From an uncultured Aquimarina sp. (GTDB lineage Bacteria; Bacteroidota; Bacteroidia; Flavobacteriales; Flavobacteriaceae), in assembly GCA_947489195.1 (NCBI GenBank), contig CANLCT010000030.1, forward strand, positions 1 to 54,647: a DNA stretch of 54,647 bases, in the 5' to 3' direction. Shown here one piece after another: positions 39,135 to 47,286 of the stretch (its first letter is position 1; each line of letters starts with the position of its first letter). The notes below the pieces were generated by a model. That model was not told where the DNA came from. It was given only the letters and a program-made list of their open reading frames with translations, and made no database searches. The position numbers and the translations under genes are program-made.

Positions 39135-39195
39135 CAAACATAAATTACTTAAGTATTTTTTTCATGGCACGAAACCGACAAAAAATGGTACAAAT
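39135..39195 (-). promoter_or_regulatory. nit operon promoter with AraC-type direct-repeat operator
   Basis: The minus-strand -7 box TATGTTTG occupies 39135-39142, giving a predicted transcript start near 39128. Two similar half-sites lie in the same orientation: CATGGCACGAAA (39163-39174) and AATGGTACAAAT (39184-39195), with eight of twelve positions identical and a 21-bp repeat distance (two helical turns). The proximal copy abuts the -33 position, where no good TTG is found (ATG at 39163-39165). That is the layout of an activator-dependent promoter bound by an AraC-family protein, and such a gene is divergent here. The binding itself is inferred. Confidence 0.55.
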
Positions 39196-39433
39196 TCAAC
39201 TTTTTATATGTTAATAGAGTTTTTGTGGGTTTTTTTTCAATAAAAAAGGATGATGTTTGTATTAATTATTAATTAAATGTTAATTGTTGCTTATTAAATA
39301 TAATGATGTATGAAAATTTATTATTAAGTATTTGTACTTATTTTATAAGTTTTTAGTTGTAAATACGACAATAATTAAGTATATATAGCATATTATACGT
39401 ATAGTAATTATTAATATTTAGATAATTTTAATT

Positions 39434-40354
39434 ATGAGTAAAAGTCTTCCTGTTTTTAATATTTCAAATTTTGACGATTATAATAATTGTATGAAATTTG
39501 AAAGTAATTTTTATATAAGGAAGTTTTCTGAACATGTAAGAGAAAATTTATTTATTGAAAAACCGCATGGTCATAATTTTTATTTGATCTTATTAATTAC
39601 GCAAGGTTATGGAAGTCATACTATTGACTTTTTGGAATACGAAGTAAACGTAGGCTCAATGTTTATTATTTCGCCAGGACAGATACATCAATGGAATGTT
39701 TCGCAAGATGTTGATGGATTTATTTTATTTTTTACAAAAGACTTTTTTTTACATGATTTTAATACCGATCGATTAACGAATTTTCCTTTTTTTAATTCAA
39801 CATTTAGTTCTCCGTATGTAAAACTAAACAATTCAGAAAGTGAACAAATTGAATTAAAGTATAAGCTCATTTATAAAGAATATCAAAATAGGTCATTGAA
39901 ATATCAAGATATGATTAGAATGTATTTAAATGCCATGTTTATTGACTTATCCAGAATTTATCCAGAAAAAGAGGCTCAAGGCAAATTATATGGTTATGAT
40001 TTATTACAATTACACCGGTATGAAGCTCTAGTAGATAAGTATTTTAAAATGCACAGACCTATATCATGTTACTCTAAAAAAATGAATATAACTGATAGGC
40101 AATTGAATTATTTATGCAAAAAAACAGTAGGGAAGAAGCCATCGGAAATAATGACAGATCGAATAATTTTAGAAGCCAAACGATTAATTATTCACTCTGA
40201 TTTATCGATAGCTTCGATTGCAGAAGAATTAAATTATAAAGACAATTCTTATTTTATACGATTGTTTAAACGGATTACAAATCAAACACCTGAACAATTT
40301 AGAAACGAACAATATAATCGATATGAAAAATATTGGTTATATCGAGATGCGTAA
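39434..40354 (+). CDS. AraC-family transcriptional regulator
   Basis: A 306-residue protein. An N-terminal cupin-like sensing domain (about 35-130) contains EKPHGHNFYLILLITQGYGS and ISPGQIHQWNVS. The C-terminal double helix-turn-helix (about 205-300) contains KKTVGKKPSEIMTDR and IASIAEELNYKDNSYFIRLF, ending KRITNQTPEQFR. It is transcribed divergently from the nit cluster, with 326 bp between starts, and is the best candidate for its activator. The effector may be a nitrile, cyanide-derived or nitrogen-status metabolite. In pseudomonads the cluster regulator NitA is a sigma-54 activator, so this is a regulator replacement. Confidence 0.92.
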   Translation: MSKSLPVFNISNFDDYNNCMKFESNFYIRKFSEHVRENLFIEKPHGHNFYLILLITQGYGSHTIDFLEYEVNVGSMFIISPGQIHQWNVSQDVDGFILFFTKDFFLHDFNTDRLTNFPFFNSTFSSPYVKLNNSESEQIELKYKLIYKEYQNRSLKYQDMIRMYLNAMFIDLSRIYPEKEAQGKLYGYDLLQLHRYEALVDKYFKMHRPISCYSKKMNITDRQLNYLCKKTVGKKPSEIMTDRIILEAKRLIIHSDLSIASIAEELNYKDNSYFIRLFKRITNQTPEQFRNEQYNRYEKYWLYRDA

Positions 40355-40388
40355 TAGTTCTAATAATTAATTGATAGATATCTTATAT

Positions 40389-40423
40389 AAAAAGCTCCTG
40401 AAATTTATATTCAGGAGCTTTTT
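40389..40423. terminator. Bidirectional terminator between araC-type gene and LPMO gene
   Basis: AAAAAGCTCCTGAA (40389-40402) pairs perfectly with TTCAGGAGCTTTTT (40410-40423), leaving a 7-base loop. It sits between convergent genes ending at 40354 and 40449. Confidence 0.88.
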
Positions 40424-40448
40424 TAACTTAATTGTTATGAAATTATAA

Positions 40449-42704
40449 TTAATCAACTATTAATTTTAATGAACGGCTAGAACCAGACGAATCAATAATT
40501 CTAACTATATATAATCCAGAAGTAACATCTGAAATATTTAAATTAATAGTGTTTGTGTTTTCTGTGATCAACAATGATTTTATTATTTTACCACTAAGAT
40601 CAGAAATAGTCAATTGACTATCAATTAAATCAGTTTTGTTGAATATAGCAATACTTGTTGTTGCTGGATTAGGATATATTGAAAAATTAAGTTGTTCATC
40701 TATTTCTTTAGCTCCGGTTACCGTACAGTTAGGTGTAGTGGCTGAGTTACTAAAATAAATAGTATAGTCTTCAGCAACTAATACAAAGTCGTCATTATTG
40801 GTGGTTACATAATAATCACCATCTAAACCAGGAATACCAGTATTTACTAAAGAAATTTGAGGATTAGCTTCATTAAAATTTTGACTAGCATCAGAAAAAT
40901 CAATATACCAAGGAGAGGAACTTAAATTAAATGAAAATTGATATAATCCATTGTTAGTCAAATCCCAGTTAATAACAAATCTAGATACGCTATCTAAATC
41001 TGGTCCACCGTTACCTAATACATAACTGTATTCGTATGAGTTAATTACACTTGCTAAAGGAGTACCTATTGGTGCTCCAAAATTACAATTATCGATTGGT
41101 GTAACAATGGTGGTGTCTTCATCTTGACTAACAGTAATAGTAACAGAAGCAGTATCTGTACCTCCATTACCATCAGTAATAGTTACTGTTGCCGTATAAT
41201 TACCAGCAGAATAGGTATGTGTCGAAGTTGCTCCTGTTCCAGAATTTCCATCGCCATAATCAATACTGTAGCTAAGGCTGTCACCGTCTGCATCTGTAGA
41301 GCCTGAAGCATCGAATGTTATAGATAAAGGCTCGGTTCCTGAACTTAGTGAACTAGTTAAAACAGCTATTGGAGCAGTATTTGTAGGAGAAACAATTATA
41401 GAATCATCACAATCAGGAACAGAAGTTGAATTACTGAAATATATAGTAAATCCAAATTGAGTTGACACTAAAACAAAATTTTCACCATCAATAGTAGCAT
41501 AATACGACCCATCTAAGCCATCAATGTTAGAATTTGAAATTGTTATTTGAGGTTCAGAACTATTAAAGTTACGTTCGGCATTATCACCTAAGTCAATAAA
41601 CCAGCTAGGGAATCCATTGTTTGTATTTAATGAAAATTGGTATAGACCATTATTACCTAAATCCCAATTGATATTTAAGCTTACTACATTACTTAAGCTT
41701 GGTCCATTATCTCCTATAACATGAATATTTTCAAAAGTAGCATTTATTGATGGTAATGCATTAGCTAAAGGAGTGTCAAATGTACAAATTGGTTCAATAC
41801 AATCAGATTCAACAGTAAGGTCTATAGTTTCTACAGAGGCAGTGCTAAATTGCCCATCGCTTACAGTTAATGTTACCGTGGCTGTATCTAAACCAGTATA
41901 ACTATGTGAAACATCAACACCTTCAGCTGTAGTTCCATCACCAAAATCCCATGAGTATGTTAATGGGTCACCATTTGGATCAGATGAATTAGCAGCACTA
42001 AATTCAACATTTGGTCCTCCACAACGACCACTATCACTAGTAAATGTAGCTACTGGAGGTAAACTTACTAATGAGTTTGCGCCAAAGTCGACATCACTTG
42101 TTGAATAAAAAGCTTCGGGTGTAAGGGAACGTTGCCAAACACTAAATATAATATGCTTTCCAGTTCTTTGCGGAAGCACTACATCGATATTATCGGTAGC
42201 TGATGCGGGTCTTGGGTCGGTACGTACAAGTCTTTCTAAGCTATCCCATGTTAAAGGTTGGTCAGGTGTCCAATCTGCTTTAGTAATATATACATCATAA
42301 TATAGTGTTTGATGCGGCGCAGTGTTTGTCCAAGTAATAGTAAATGGACCTGGTTCTACAGCAGTGGTAACCCAATCGTCTCTTACTTGATCTAAGCCAC
42401 CGTATTTATCCGGTCTACCTGCACTAGCTAAATTACCATCAGGAAGAATAAGGCGATGTCTTCCTCCTGCATCCATTCGTGCTACTTCATTCCAGTCATA
42501 AAAAGCTTGAGTTCCATAGCCCAAAATTGCTGCTTGGCATGCGGGTGAATCTGGACTTTCAGGGTTTTCTTGAAAACAAATCCAAACTCGGCTTGGAGGA
42601 TTTGTAACTGTACCATGGGCAAAAACGGATAGCCCTGATAGCATGAGTAAAGTAATTAGGATCACTTTACTAAAAAAAATAGTTCTTTGAGTGTTAGATT
42701 TCAT
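40449..42704 (-). CDS. AA10 lytic polysaccharide monooxygenase with PKD domains and T9SS signal
   Basis: A 751-residue modular protein. The signal peptide ends VFA|H, leaving His30 as the mature N-terminus. His30 with His131 (NTAPHQTLYY) forms the copper histidine brace, and SDVDFG (about 203-208) supplies the axial Phe. The AA10 domain (30-210) is of the chitin/cellulose-active type. PKD1 (about 215-300) and PKD2 (about 440-527) alternate with two similar modules of about 120 residues (303-432 and 538-658). A T9SS type A domain (about 668-751, IYPNPATTSIAIF) ends the protein. It cleaves crystalline polysaccharide, probably chitin, oxidatively at the cell surface or outside. It stands alone. 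Confidence 0.93.
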   Translation of the reverse strand: MKSNTQRTIFFSKVILITLLMLSGLSVFAHGTVTNPPSRVWICFQENPESPDSPACQAAILGYGTQAFYDWNEVARMDAGGRHRLILPDGNLASAGRPDKYGGLDQVRDDWVTTAVEPGPFTITWTNTAPHQTLYYDVYITKADWTPDQPLTWDSLERLVRTDPRPASATDNIDVVLPQRTGKHIIFSVWQRSLTPEAFYSTSDVDFGANSLVSLPPVATFTSDSGRCGGPNVEFSAANSSDPNGDPLTYSWDFGDGTTAEGVDVSHSYTGLDTATVTLTVSDGQFSTASVETIDLTVESDCIEPICTFDTPLANALPSINATFENIHVIGDNGPSLSNVVSLNINWDLGNNGLYQFSLNTNNGFPSWFIDLGDNAERNFNSSEPQITISNSNIDGLDGSYYATIDGENFVLVSTQFGFTIYFSNSTSVPDCDDSIIVSPTNTAPIAVLTSSLSSGTEPLSITFDASGSTDADGDSLSYSIDYGDGNSGTGATSTHTYSAGNYTATVTITDGNGGTDTASVTITVSQDEDTTIVTPIDNCNFGAPIGTPLASVINSYEYSYVLGNGGPDLDSVSRFVINWDLTNNGLYQFSFNLSSSPWYIDFSDASQNFNEANPQISLVNTGIPGLDGDYYVTTNNDDFVLVAEDYTIYFSNSATTPNCTVTGAKEIDEQLNFSIYPNPATTSIAIFNKTDLIDSQLTISDLSGKIIKSLLITENTNTINLNISDVTSGLYIVRIIDSSGSSRSLKLIVD

Positions 42705-43303
42705 AATGATTTGTAGTTGTTTGAGTTAATATTTGTGTTACTATCTTACTACGTTGTATAACCTGATTTAATTGTTATAGAATTATCAGGATGACAACTG
42801 TAATTCTTAAACATGTATATATCTAGTTTATACTTTAAAATGTAAAAACAATTTAGCATATATTATCCCTACGGAAAAGTTGTGTGTAGTAAATGAGCTC
42901 ATACTAAATTAATTTTTTAAAACCAAATTCAATAATGAAAGTAAAAAAACCTACAAATTTTTTAGGGTTTTAATTTCTAATATTTTACAATAGATTTTAG
43001 TAACAAATATTTTTTTACTATGCATAAAATAAAATTTTTCATTTGAGTTACATTGAGGTTGATTTTATGATTAGTCAATAGATAAAAGCATCATAAAAAT
43101 AATCAATTATTATTTTAAAATACTGATAATCAATTATTTAAATTTAATAAATAGAAAAGTGTTTTGCAAATGCAAATTGTTTTTTTTTTTTTATAATTTA
43201 AAAATGGAGAGTAACAAGGAATAAAAAAATAGGACCTTATTCTTGTGAGTGGATTAATAAGGTTATTTAAACGTTCAATTGTATGATAAGTTAAAATAGA
43301 GAT
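42705..43303. other. AT-rich intergenic region
   Basis: These 599 bases lie between the LPMO start and the SCO1-like stop. They hold a 13-bp direct repeat, ATAATCAATTATT, at 43099-43111 and 43126-43138 (27 bp apart), a 12-base T-run at 43181-43192, and the terminator at 43234-43263. No gene or matching promoter was found. Confidence 0.5.
43234..43263 (-). terminator. Terminator of the SCO1-like/YwqK-like pair
   Basis: On the minus strand the stem ACCTTATT (43263-43256) with AATAAGGT (43241-43234) is followed by CC-TA-TTTTTTT. It lies about 40 bp after the stop of the SCO1-like gene. Confidence 0.65.
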
Positions 43304-44002
43304 TTATTCTCTTTTTAAGATATTAATATGTCTTTGTATGCGTTTAATTTCTGCAGGTAATGTACCGCTGTAAACACCACGGATATGACTATTTTTGTCT
43401 ATAAGTATTAAATTTTCGGTATGGATAAAACGTTCAGCATCTTTAGTTTGTTTGTAAAGATCATCTGCAAAATAGGCTTTTCTAGCTAAATCATAAATTT
43501 TTTCTTTGTCACCTGTTAGCAAATACCATTTTTCAGGATTAATATCTTGTCGCTCACCATATTCTTTTAATACCTCTACAGTATCAACACTAGGCCAAAC
43601 AGTATGCGAAACTAATTTAATTTCATCATCTTTAGCATACATTTTTTGTAATTCTCGCATATTTTGGGCAAGTTGTAAACAAATATTAGGACATGTAGTA
43701 AAAAAGAAACTTGCTATATAAATTTTACCTTCTAAGGTTTTGTTAGTTATTTTATTACCTAATTGATTTTTAAAACTGAAGCTAGGAATTTTATGCAAGT
43801 CTTTTAATTCATTATCACCAGGTAACCAAGTAGGATTAAAGTCTGGTGTGTTAAAATAGGGTAGTTTTTTAATTGCTTTTTTCGTTAAAACTTCCGTACT
43901 CTTTATATCATCTTTTTTTGGTTTCTTTTCTGACTTTGGATTACACGAAATCAAAAAGATAAAAGCAAAAAAAATAGTCCTAATTATCTTATTATTTAAC
44001 AT
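43304..44002 (-). CDS. SCO1/SenC-family lipoprotein
   Basis: About 232 residues from the ATG at 44002 (MLNNKIIRTIFFAFIFLISC, lipobox LISC). An in-frame ATG at 44032 would put ten residues before the signal and is less likely. The thioredoxin-like domain carries FTTCPNIC (copper- or thiol-active CxxxC, Cys104 and Cys108 from this start) and a C-terminal RFIHTENLILID His, the third copper ligand of SCO proteins. It probably inserts Cu(A) into cytochrome c oxidase or guards periplasmic thiols. The start overlaps the end of the YwqK-like gene by 11 bp, so the two are co-expressed. Confidence 0.92.
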   Translation of the reverse strand: MLNNKIIRTIFFAFIFLISCNPKSEKKPKKDDIKSTEVLTKKAIKKLPYFNTPDFNPTWLPGDNELKDLHKIPSFSFKNQLGNKITNKTLEGKIYIASFFFTTCPNICLQLAQNMRELQKMYAKDDEIKLVSHTVWPSVDTVEVLKEYGERQDINPEKWYLLTGDKEKIYDLARKAYFADDLYKQTKDAERFIHTENLILIDKNSHIRGVYSGTLPAEIKRIQRHINILKRE

Positions 44003-44543
44003 TAGCAATAGGTTTACAATTTTTTGATTCAATTAATCCAAAGCGTTCACCGTTAATTACCGAATAATTCGCTTTTATTCGTCCGGTGGCATCCCATAAT
44101 TTTTGTGCTCCATTTTCTTTACCATTAATATAATTAAACTCTTTGCTTAATTGTCCATTACTATACCATTCGCGCATTACACCATGGTAATTTCCATTGC
44201 TGTTAAAATGATATTCGGATTTTAATTGCTCTTTATTCCACCAAGCACGATGTATACCGTATTTTTTTCCGTTAGTGTAAAATCTTGATTCTGCTAAATT
44301 GCCATTGAAAAAAAACTTTTCTTCTTTCCCTTCTTTTTGTCCTTCGACATAAGTTATTTTATAGGTAGTAAGTGTATCGGTTTTTGATGAAAGAGTTCCC
44401 GAAAAAGGTTGCTTTTTGTAAAGCATTACTCCATCAACTAAAGTCAAATGCTTGTTGTTGATACTTAAATTAGTGTTCTTTGGCTTGCAAGAATACAATA
44501 AAAAAATCAAGACAACATATTTTAATTTTGACTCAATAAGCAT
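43992..44543 (-). CDS. YwqK/MORN-repeat lipoprotein
   Basis: A 183-residue lipoprotein (signal with LLYSC lipobox). The body is made of MORN-like repeats, with GKKYGIHRAWW, GNYHGVMREWYSNGQLSKEF, GKENGAQKLWDATGR and a final GERFGLIES. Such proteins are often annotated as the toxin-antitoxin YwqK family antitoxin, but that label is not informative here: no toxin gene is adjacent. It precedes and overlaps the SCO1-like gene, suggesting a shared periplasmic function, perhaps in cytochrome oxidase assembly. That link is inference. Confidence 0.85.
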   Translation of the reverse strand: MLIESKLKYVVLIFLLYSCKPKNTNLSINNKHLTLVDGVMLYKKQPFSGTLSSKTDTLTTYKITYVEGQKEGKEEKFFFNGNLAESRFYTNGKKYGIHRAWWNKEQLKSEYHFNSNGNYHGVMREWYSNGQLSKEFNYINGKENGAQKLWDATGRIKANYSVINGERFGLIESKNCKPIANVK

Positions 44544-44657
44544 TGAATTGTGTTATTTTAATTTGATAGTAGTTCTGTGACAAACATAATTAGTATTAAA
44601 AATTATGCGATTACTAAAATGTGAACGTGAAATGTATCTAATTTATTATAAAGCAAT

Positions 44658-44960
44658 TTATTTCATGAGTAATATGGAACTAATACCTAAGATTATTCCT
44701 AATAATTGTTTATTAGTCAAACACTTTTTCGAAAGATAAAAATTTAATAAAATGGTGACTATAAATGCTAGTGATCTAACTGTTGATGCTATTGTAATAT
44801 TTATTTTTTGTAGAGAAATATTAAATAGAAATACACTACTAACAAAGAATAGAGCAACAAGAAAAGGCCATTTGAGTACGGTATAATTAGTTATTACGGG
44901 CTTTTCTATAAAAAAATAAAAAAGACTAGAAAGTAAGAGTCCAAAAATATAATACCACAT
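44658..44960 (-). pseudogene. N-terminally truncated EamA/DMT-family transporter
   Basis: The open frame encodes about 100 residues with four hydrophobic helices and the end LLGIILGISSILLMK. Together they look like the last four helices of a ten-helix drug/metabolite transporter (EamA domain). Reading continues in frame a little upstream of the ATG (KACRAINTT) before a stop, and transporter-like sequence ceases where the mobile-element remnants begin. The most likely explanation is a gene beheaded by an insertion or deletion. A genuine small four-helix transporter is the alternative. Confidence 0.6.
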
Positions 44961-45105
44961 AGTAGTATTAATGGCCCTACATGCTTTACGCTTTTTTCAA
45001 AAAAAAATATTACTGATACCTAAAAAAAGAACAGAAATTAATAAAAAAGAGAGGAATTATTCATCAATAGATTTTAGGCAGTCCAGGGAGAGCCGTCTAC
45101 TCGAT

Positions 45106-45546
45106 GTGTGCTGTAGGAAACAGAAAAGTTTCGAAACTGGAATTATGATGGAGGCAGGTCTTCCAGGGGTATTAAGACAACTAATCAAACTACTGTTATG
45201 AAGCACAGCGGGTAACTAAAGTGTTTTAAGCGATAACAGAAAAGGCTTTGAAAAAAAAGTCAAGTGTGGATAAAAGAGAAGAGCGCAAGCGAACTCACCG
45301 GTGAAATGGCGAAAAGACCAGTTGTTGTCAAAACTTGAGAATTATTGAGGTCTTGAGGATAAGTATAGCGGTCACCTAAATATTGGCTATACGGCAACCG
45401 TCATAAAGGTAGCATGACTTTTATCTAGGCATTTTTCCGGAACGCAGGAAGCCTGATTAGGGTGTTAAAGGGAACCATCAAGTAGGCAGTACCTAAAAGA
45501 CTATTACCAATATTTAATCAGGTGGCGGATAAACTCGTAGTAATGT
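45106..45546 (+). mobile_element. Probable group II intron 5' ribozyme remnant
   Basis: The segment begins GTGTGC, matching the group II 5' end GUGYG. It is richer in GC than its surroundings and full of short hairpins (CTGTAGGAAACAG, AGTTTCGAAACT, GAGCGCAAGCGAACTC). GCGGATAAACTCGTAGTAATG near its end looks like the domain IV run-up to the intron-encoded reverse transcriptase. No reverse transcriptase and no domain V follow; IS91-family sequence starts instead. The assignment rests on appearance, not on a covariance-model hit. Confidence 0.4.
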
Positions 45547-45549
45547 TGA

Positions 45550-45768
45550 ATCCGCCATTATGGATTGCTCAGTAGTACCACCAAGCGGAAGTACCTAAAG
45601 AAGCTGCAAGCGACATTGTCTAAAGGACCACTTAATATCAAAGAAGAAAAGGCCAAGGATAACCACCGTATTTGCCCTAAATGTAAAAAAGGCACTTTGC
45701 AAATCATCTCTTACTTTGGGGTACGAGGTCCACCAAAGCGCTGGTTAGACAAGCTAAAGACAACATAG
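45550..45768 (+). pseudogene. IS91-family transposase, C-terminal fragment
   Basis: An open frame gives IRHYGLLSSTTKRKYLKKL, then CPKCKKGTL and FGVRGPPKRWLDKL. These are the C-terminal features of IS91-type (Y2, rolling-circle) transposases: RIRHYG near the end of the catalytic domain, the CxxC, and the GPP tail. The frame is closed upstream by TGA at 45547-45549, so the catalytic half is missing. It is fused directly to the intron-like segment. Confidence 0.7.
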
Positions 45769-46000
45769 ATTTTTAAAAAATTCCATAATAGGGACAGGAC
45801 AAGTATTGTCCAAACTTAAATAAAACAGCTCAAAATCAGATTGAAACCCACATAAAACTTATAATCTATAGTAATGGATTCATTTTTTTGTTAGCTAGAG
45901 AGGGGCTCAAGCAGTGAAGTCTTTTAAAAACGGGCTTGTACTTTCTAAAATTAAGGAGTACCCCTCATCACTTTCCCCATAAATCCACCACCGGGTCAGT

Positions 46001-46052
46001 CAACATCGCATTCATCTATAGCCTATCGGCAAGACGAATGATTTATGTGTTG
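46001..46052 (+). repeat. Compound hairpin, candidate IS91 oriIS end
   Basis: Nested inverted repeats: CAACA (46001-46005) with TGTTG (46048-46052), CATTCATC (46009-46016) with GACGAATG (46033-46040, one mismatch), and GCC/GGC at the tip. It lies about 230 bp past the IS91-like transposase stop, on the side where IS91 elements keep their replication origin (oriIS). It could mark the right end of that element. Confidence 0.4.
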
Positions 46053-46064
46053 GCAGTAGTTTTT

Positions 46065-46838
46065 TTAATGTATGCATCCTAAATATATTTCACTAAACGT
46101 ATTTCTTACTTTTTTAGTTAGTCTTCTGTTGCAATATTCAGAAATATAAAGTCCAAAAGGCTCTGTCGAATTATGTGGTAATCCATCTCCATTTTCAAAT
46201 CTTTCCATATCAATTTCTCCAAGAAAATTATATCTTAAACCTGCCCACAATTCAAATCCTAATTCGATATCCAAATCTGGGTCATATCCTGAACCTTTAC
46301 CAGCTTTAACTTTCTTATTTATTAAACCTAATTCTTCAAGTAACATAGTTGAACAAGTATGAGCAACCAAATCAGCAAGTTGAATCCCTTTTTTTTCAGC
46401 TGAATCTACTTCCAAATTCAGCGAGTAGTTATCTAACCCAAATTCAGAGCATAATTTCATTCCTTGATGAGAATTTTTAAAATAATTTTCGTCAATATTT
46501 ATTTCTATTTTTTCTCCAAAGTTGTTATTGTCTATTATTTTTTTTAGACCTTTTAAAGTTTCTATTCCAATTTTTTCTTTGTGAGTGATTGGTAAAATAA
46601 TAAGTCCAATTTTACAATCTTTACGGATAATATAATTTAATTGTTTTCGGACTTCAATCATAGCTGGATTATCAGGGCTACATAATCGACTTTTGAACTC
46701 ATCAGTTTTTTTGTCAAAACCATTTTCGATAAGTATTTCGGCTATTTGAATATCAATATCTTTCTCTGTCTTAACTACTCCGCTAATAATAAATTTTCCT
46801 CTCTCGTGGACGGAATCATCAATATATATTCTGGTCAT
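46065..46838 (-). CDS. DUF3800 protein
   Basis: A 257-residue soluble protein starting MTRIYIDDSVHERGKFIISG, with an early acidic DDS like the first active-site Asp of DUF3800. A later SAEKKGIQLADLVAHTC supplies the conserved DSxxxxGIQLADLVA block. The family is widespread near mobile elements and phage or defence genes and is suspected to have a nuclease-like fold; no activity is certain. It sits between two transposase remnants and is intact, so it is either recent cargo or under selection. Confidence 0.85.
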   Translation of the reverse strand: MTRIYIDDSVHERGKFIISGVVKTEKDIDIQIAEILIENGFDKKTDEFKSRLCSPDNPAMIEVRKQLNYIIRKDCKIGLIILPITHKEKIGIETLKGLKKIIDNNNFGEKIEINIDENYFKNSHQGMKLCSEFGLDNYSLNLEVDSAEKKGIQLADLVAHTCSTMLLEELGLINKKVKAGKGSGYDPDLDIELGFELWAGLRYNFLGEIDMERFENGDGLPHNSTEPFGLYISEYCNRRLTKKVRNTFSEIYLGCIH

Positions 46839-46877
46839 TCTTAAATCTCGACTAACGTCAAATTTTGTTATTGAAAA

Positions 46878-47147
46878 TCAGGATGTTGAAAAATCGAGAT
46901 CTTCGAGTTTAATATCAAATTTATTGATTTGTTTTTTCATTCTTTTAACCAAACCCATTTTTCTTTTTTGATCAAGAAAAAGGTATTCATTTTTGGGTTT
47001 ACAAGGCTCTTTTTTAGTAGCCATATTCCATATAATTACGGCTAATTTTCTAGCAGTTGCACTTATTGCGACTTGTCGTCCTTTTTTTAAAGCTATTTTT
47101 CTAAAGAAATTGGATAATTCAGTGTCTTTGAGATAAAATAGATACTT
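46878..47147 (-). pseudogene. IS110-family transposase, C-terminal fragment
   Basis: The minus strand encodes 89 codons to a TGA at 46878-46880: ELSNFFRKIALKKG, ATARKLAVIIWNMATKKEP, EYLFLDQKRKMGLVKRMKKQ. This is the tail of IS110/IS116/IS902-type transposases (ARKLAVIIWNM is diagnostic). A TAG immediately precedes the recognisable segment, and the N-terminal DEDD catalytic domain is absent. It is a dead remnant. Confidence 0.75.
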
Positions 47148-47230
47148 CTATTGCAATTTATATACTTGAAAGGGATCAAAAAGATTTACAAATAATAATA
47201 ATTAATAGAATTATTGATTTTATAAAAAAA

Positions 47231-47249
47231 ACTGCCTTATTAGGGCAGT
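47231..47249 (-). terminator. Terminator of ilvE
   Basis: ACTGCC (47231-47236) with GGCAGT (47244-47249) is flanked by runs of seven A and seven T. It lies 38 bp past the ilvE stop and works in both directions. Confidence 0.88.
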
Positions 47250-47286
47250 TTTTTTATAAAATTCAAAATTTATTTTTGACAATAAT

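Noticed and set aside
43099..43138. Paired ATAATCAATTATT direct repeat
   Set aside because: The motif is pure AT-rich sequence in an AT-rich region and has no nearby promoter, so chance or slippage is sufficient.
43992..44543. Toxin-antitoxin module suggested by the YwqK label
   Set aside because: No toxin gene is adjacent and the protein is an exported lipoprotein, so the family name is not evidence of an antitoxin here.
44971..45201. Reading frame of 76 codons on the plus strand
   Set aside because: It starts inside the upstream part of the beheaded transporter and runs into the intron-like segment. The product has no sensible composition.
46001..46052. Possible integron attC site beside the DUF3800 gene (GTTGGC)
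   Set aside because: The ends do not fit the GTTRRRY/RYYYAAC core pair, and there is no integrase or second cassette. A rolling-circle element end fits better.
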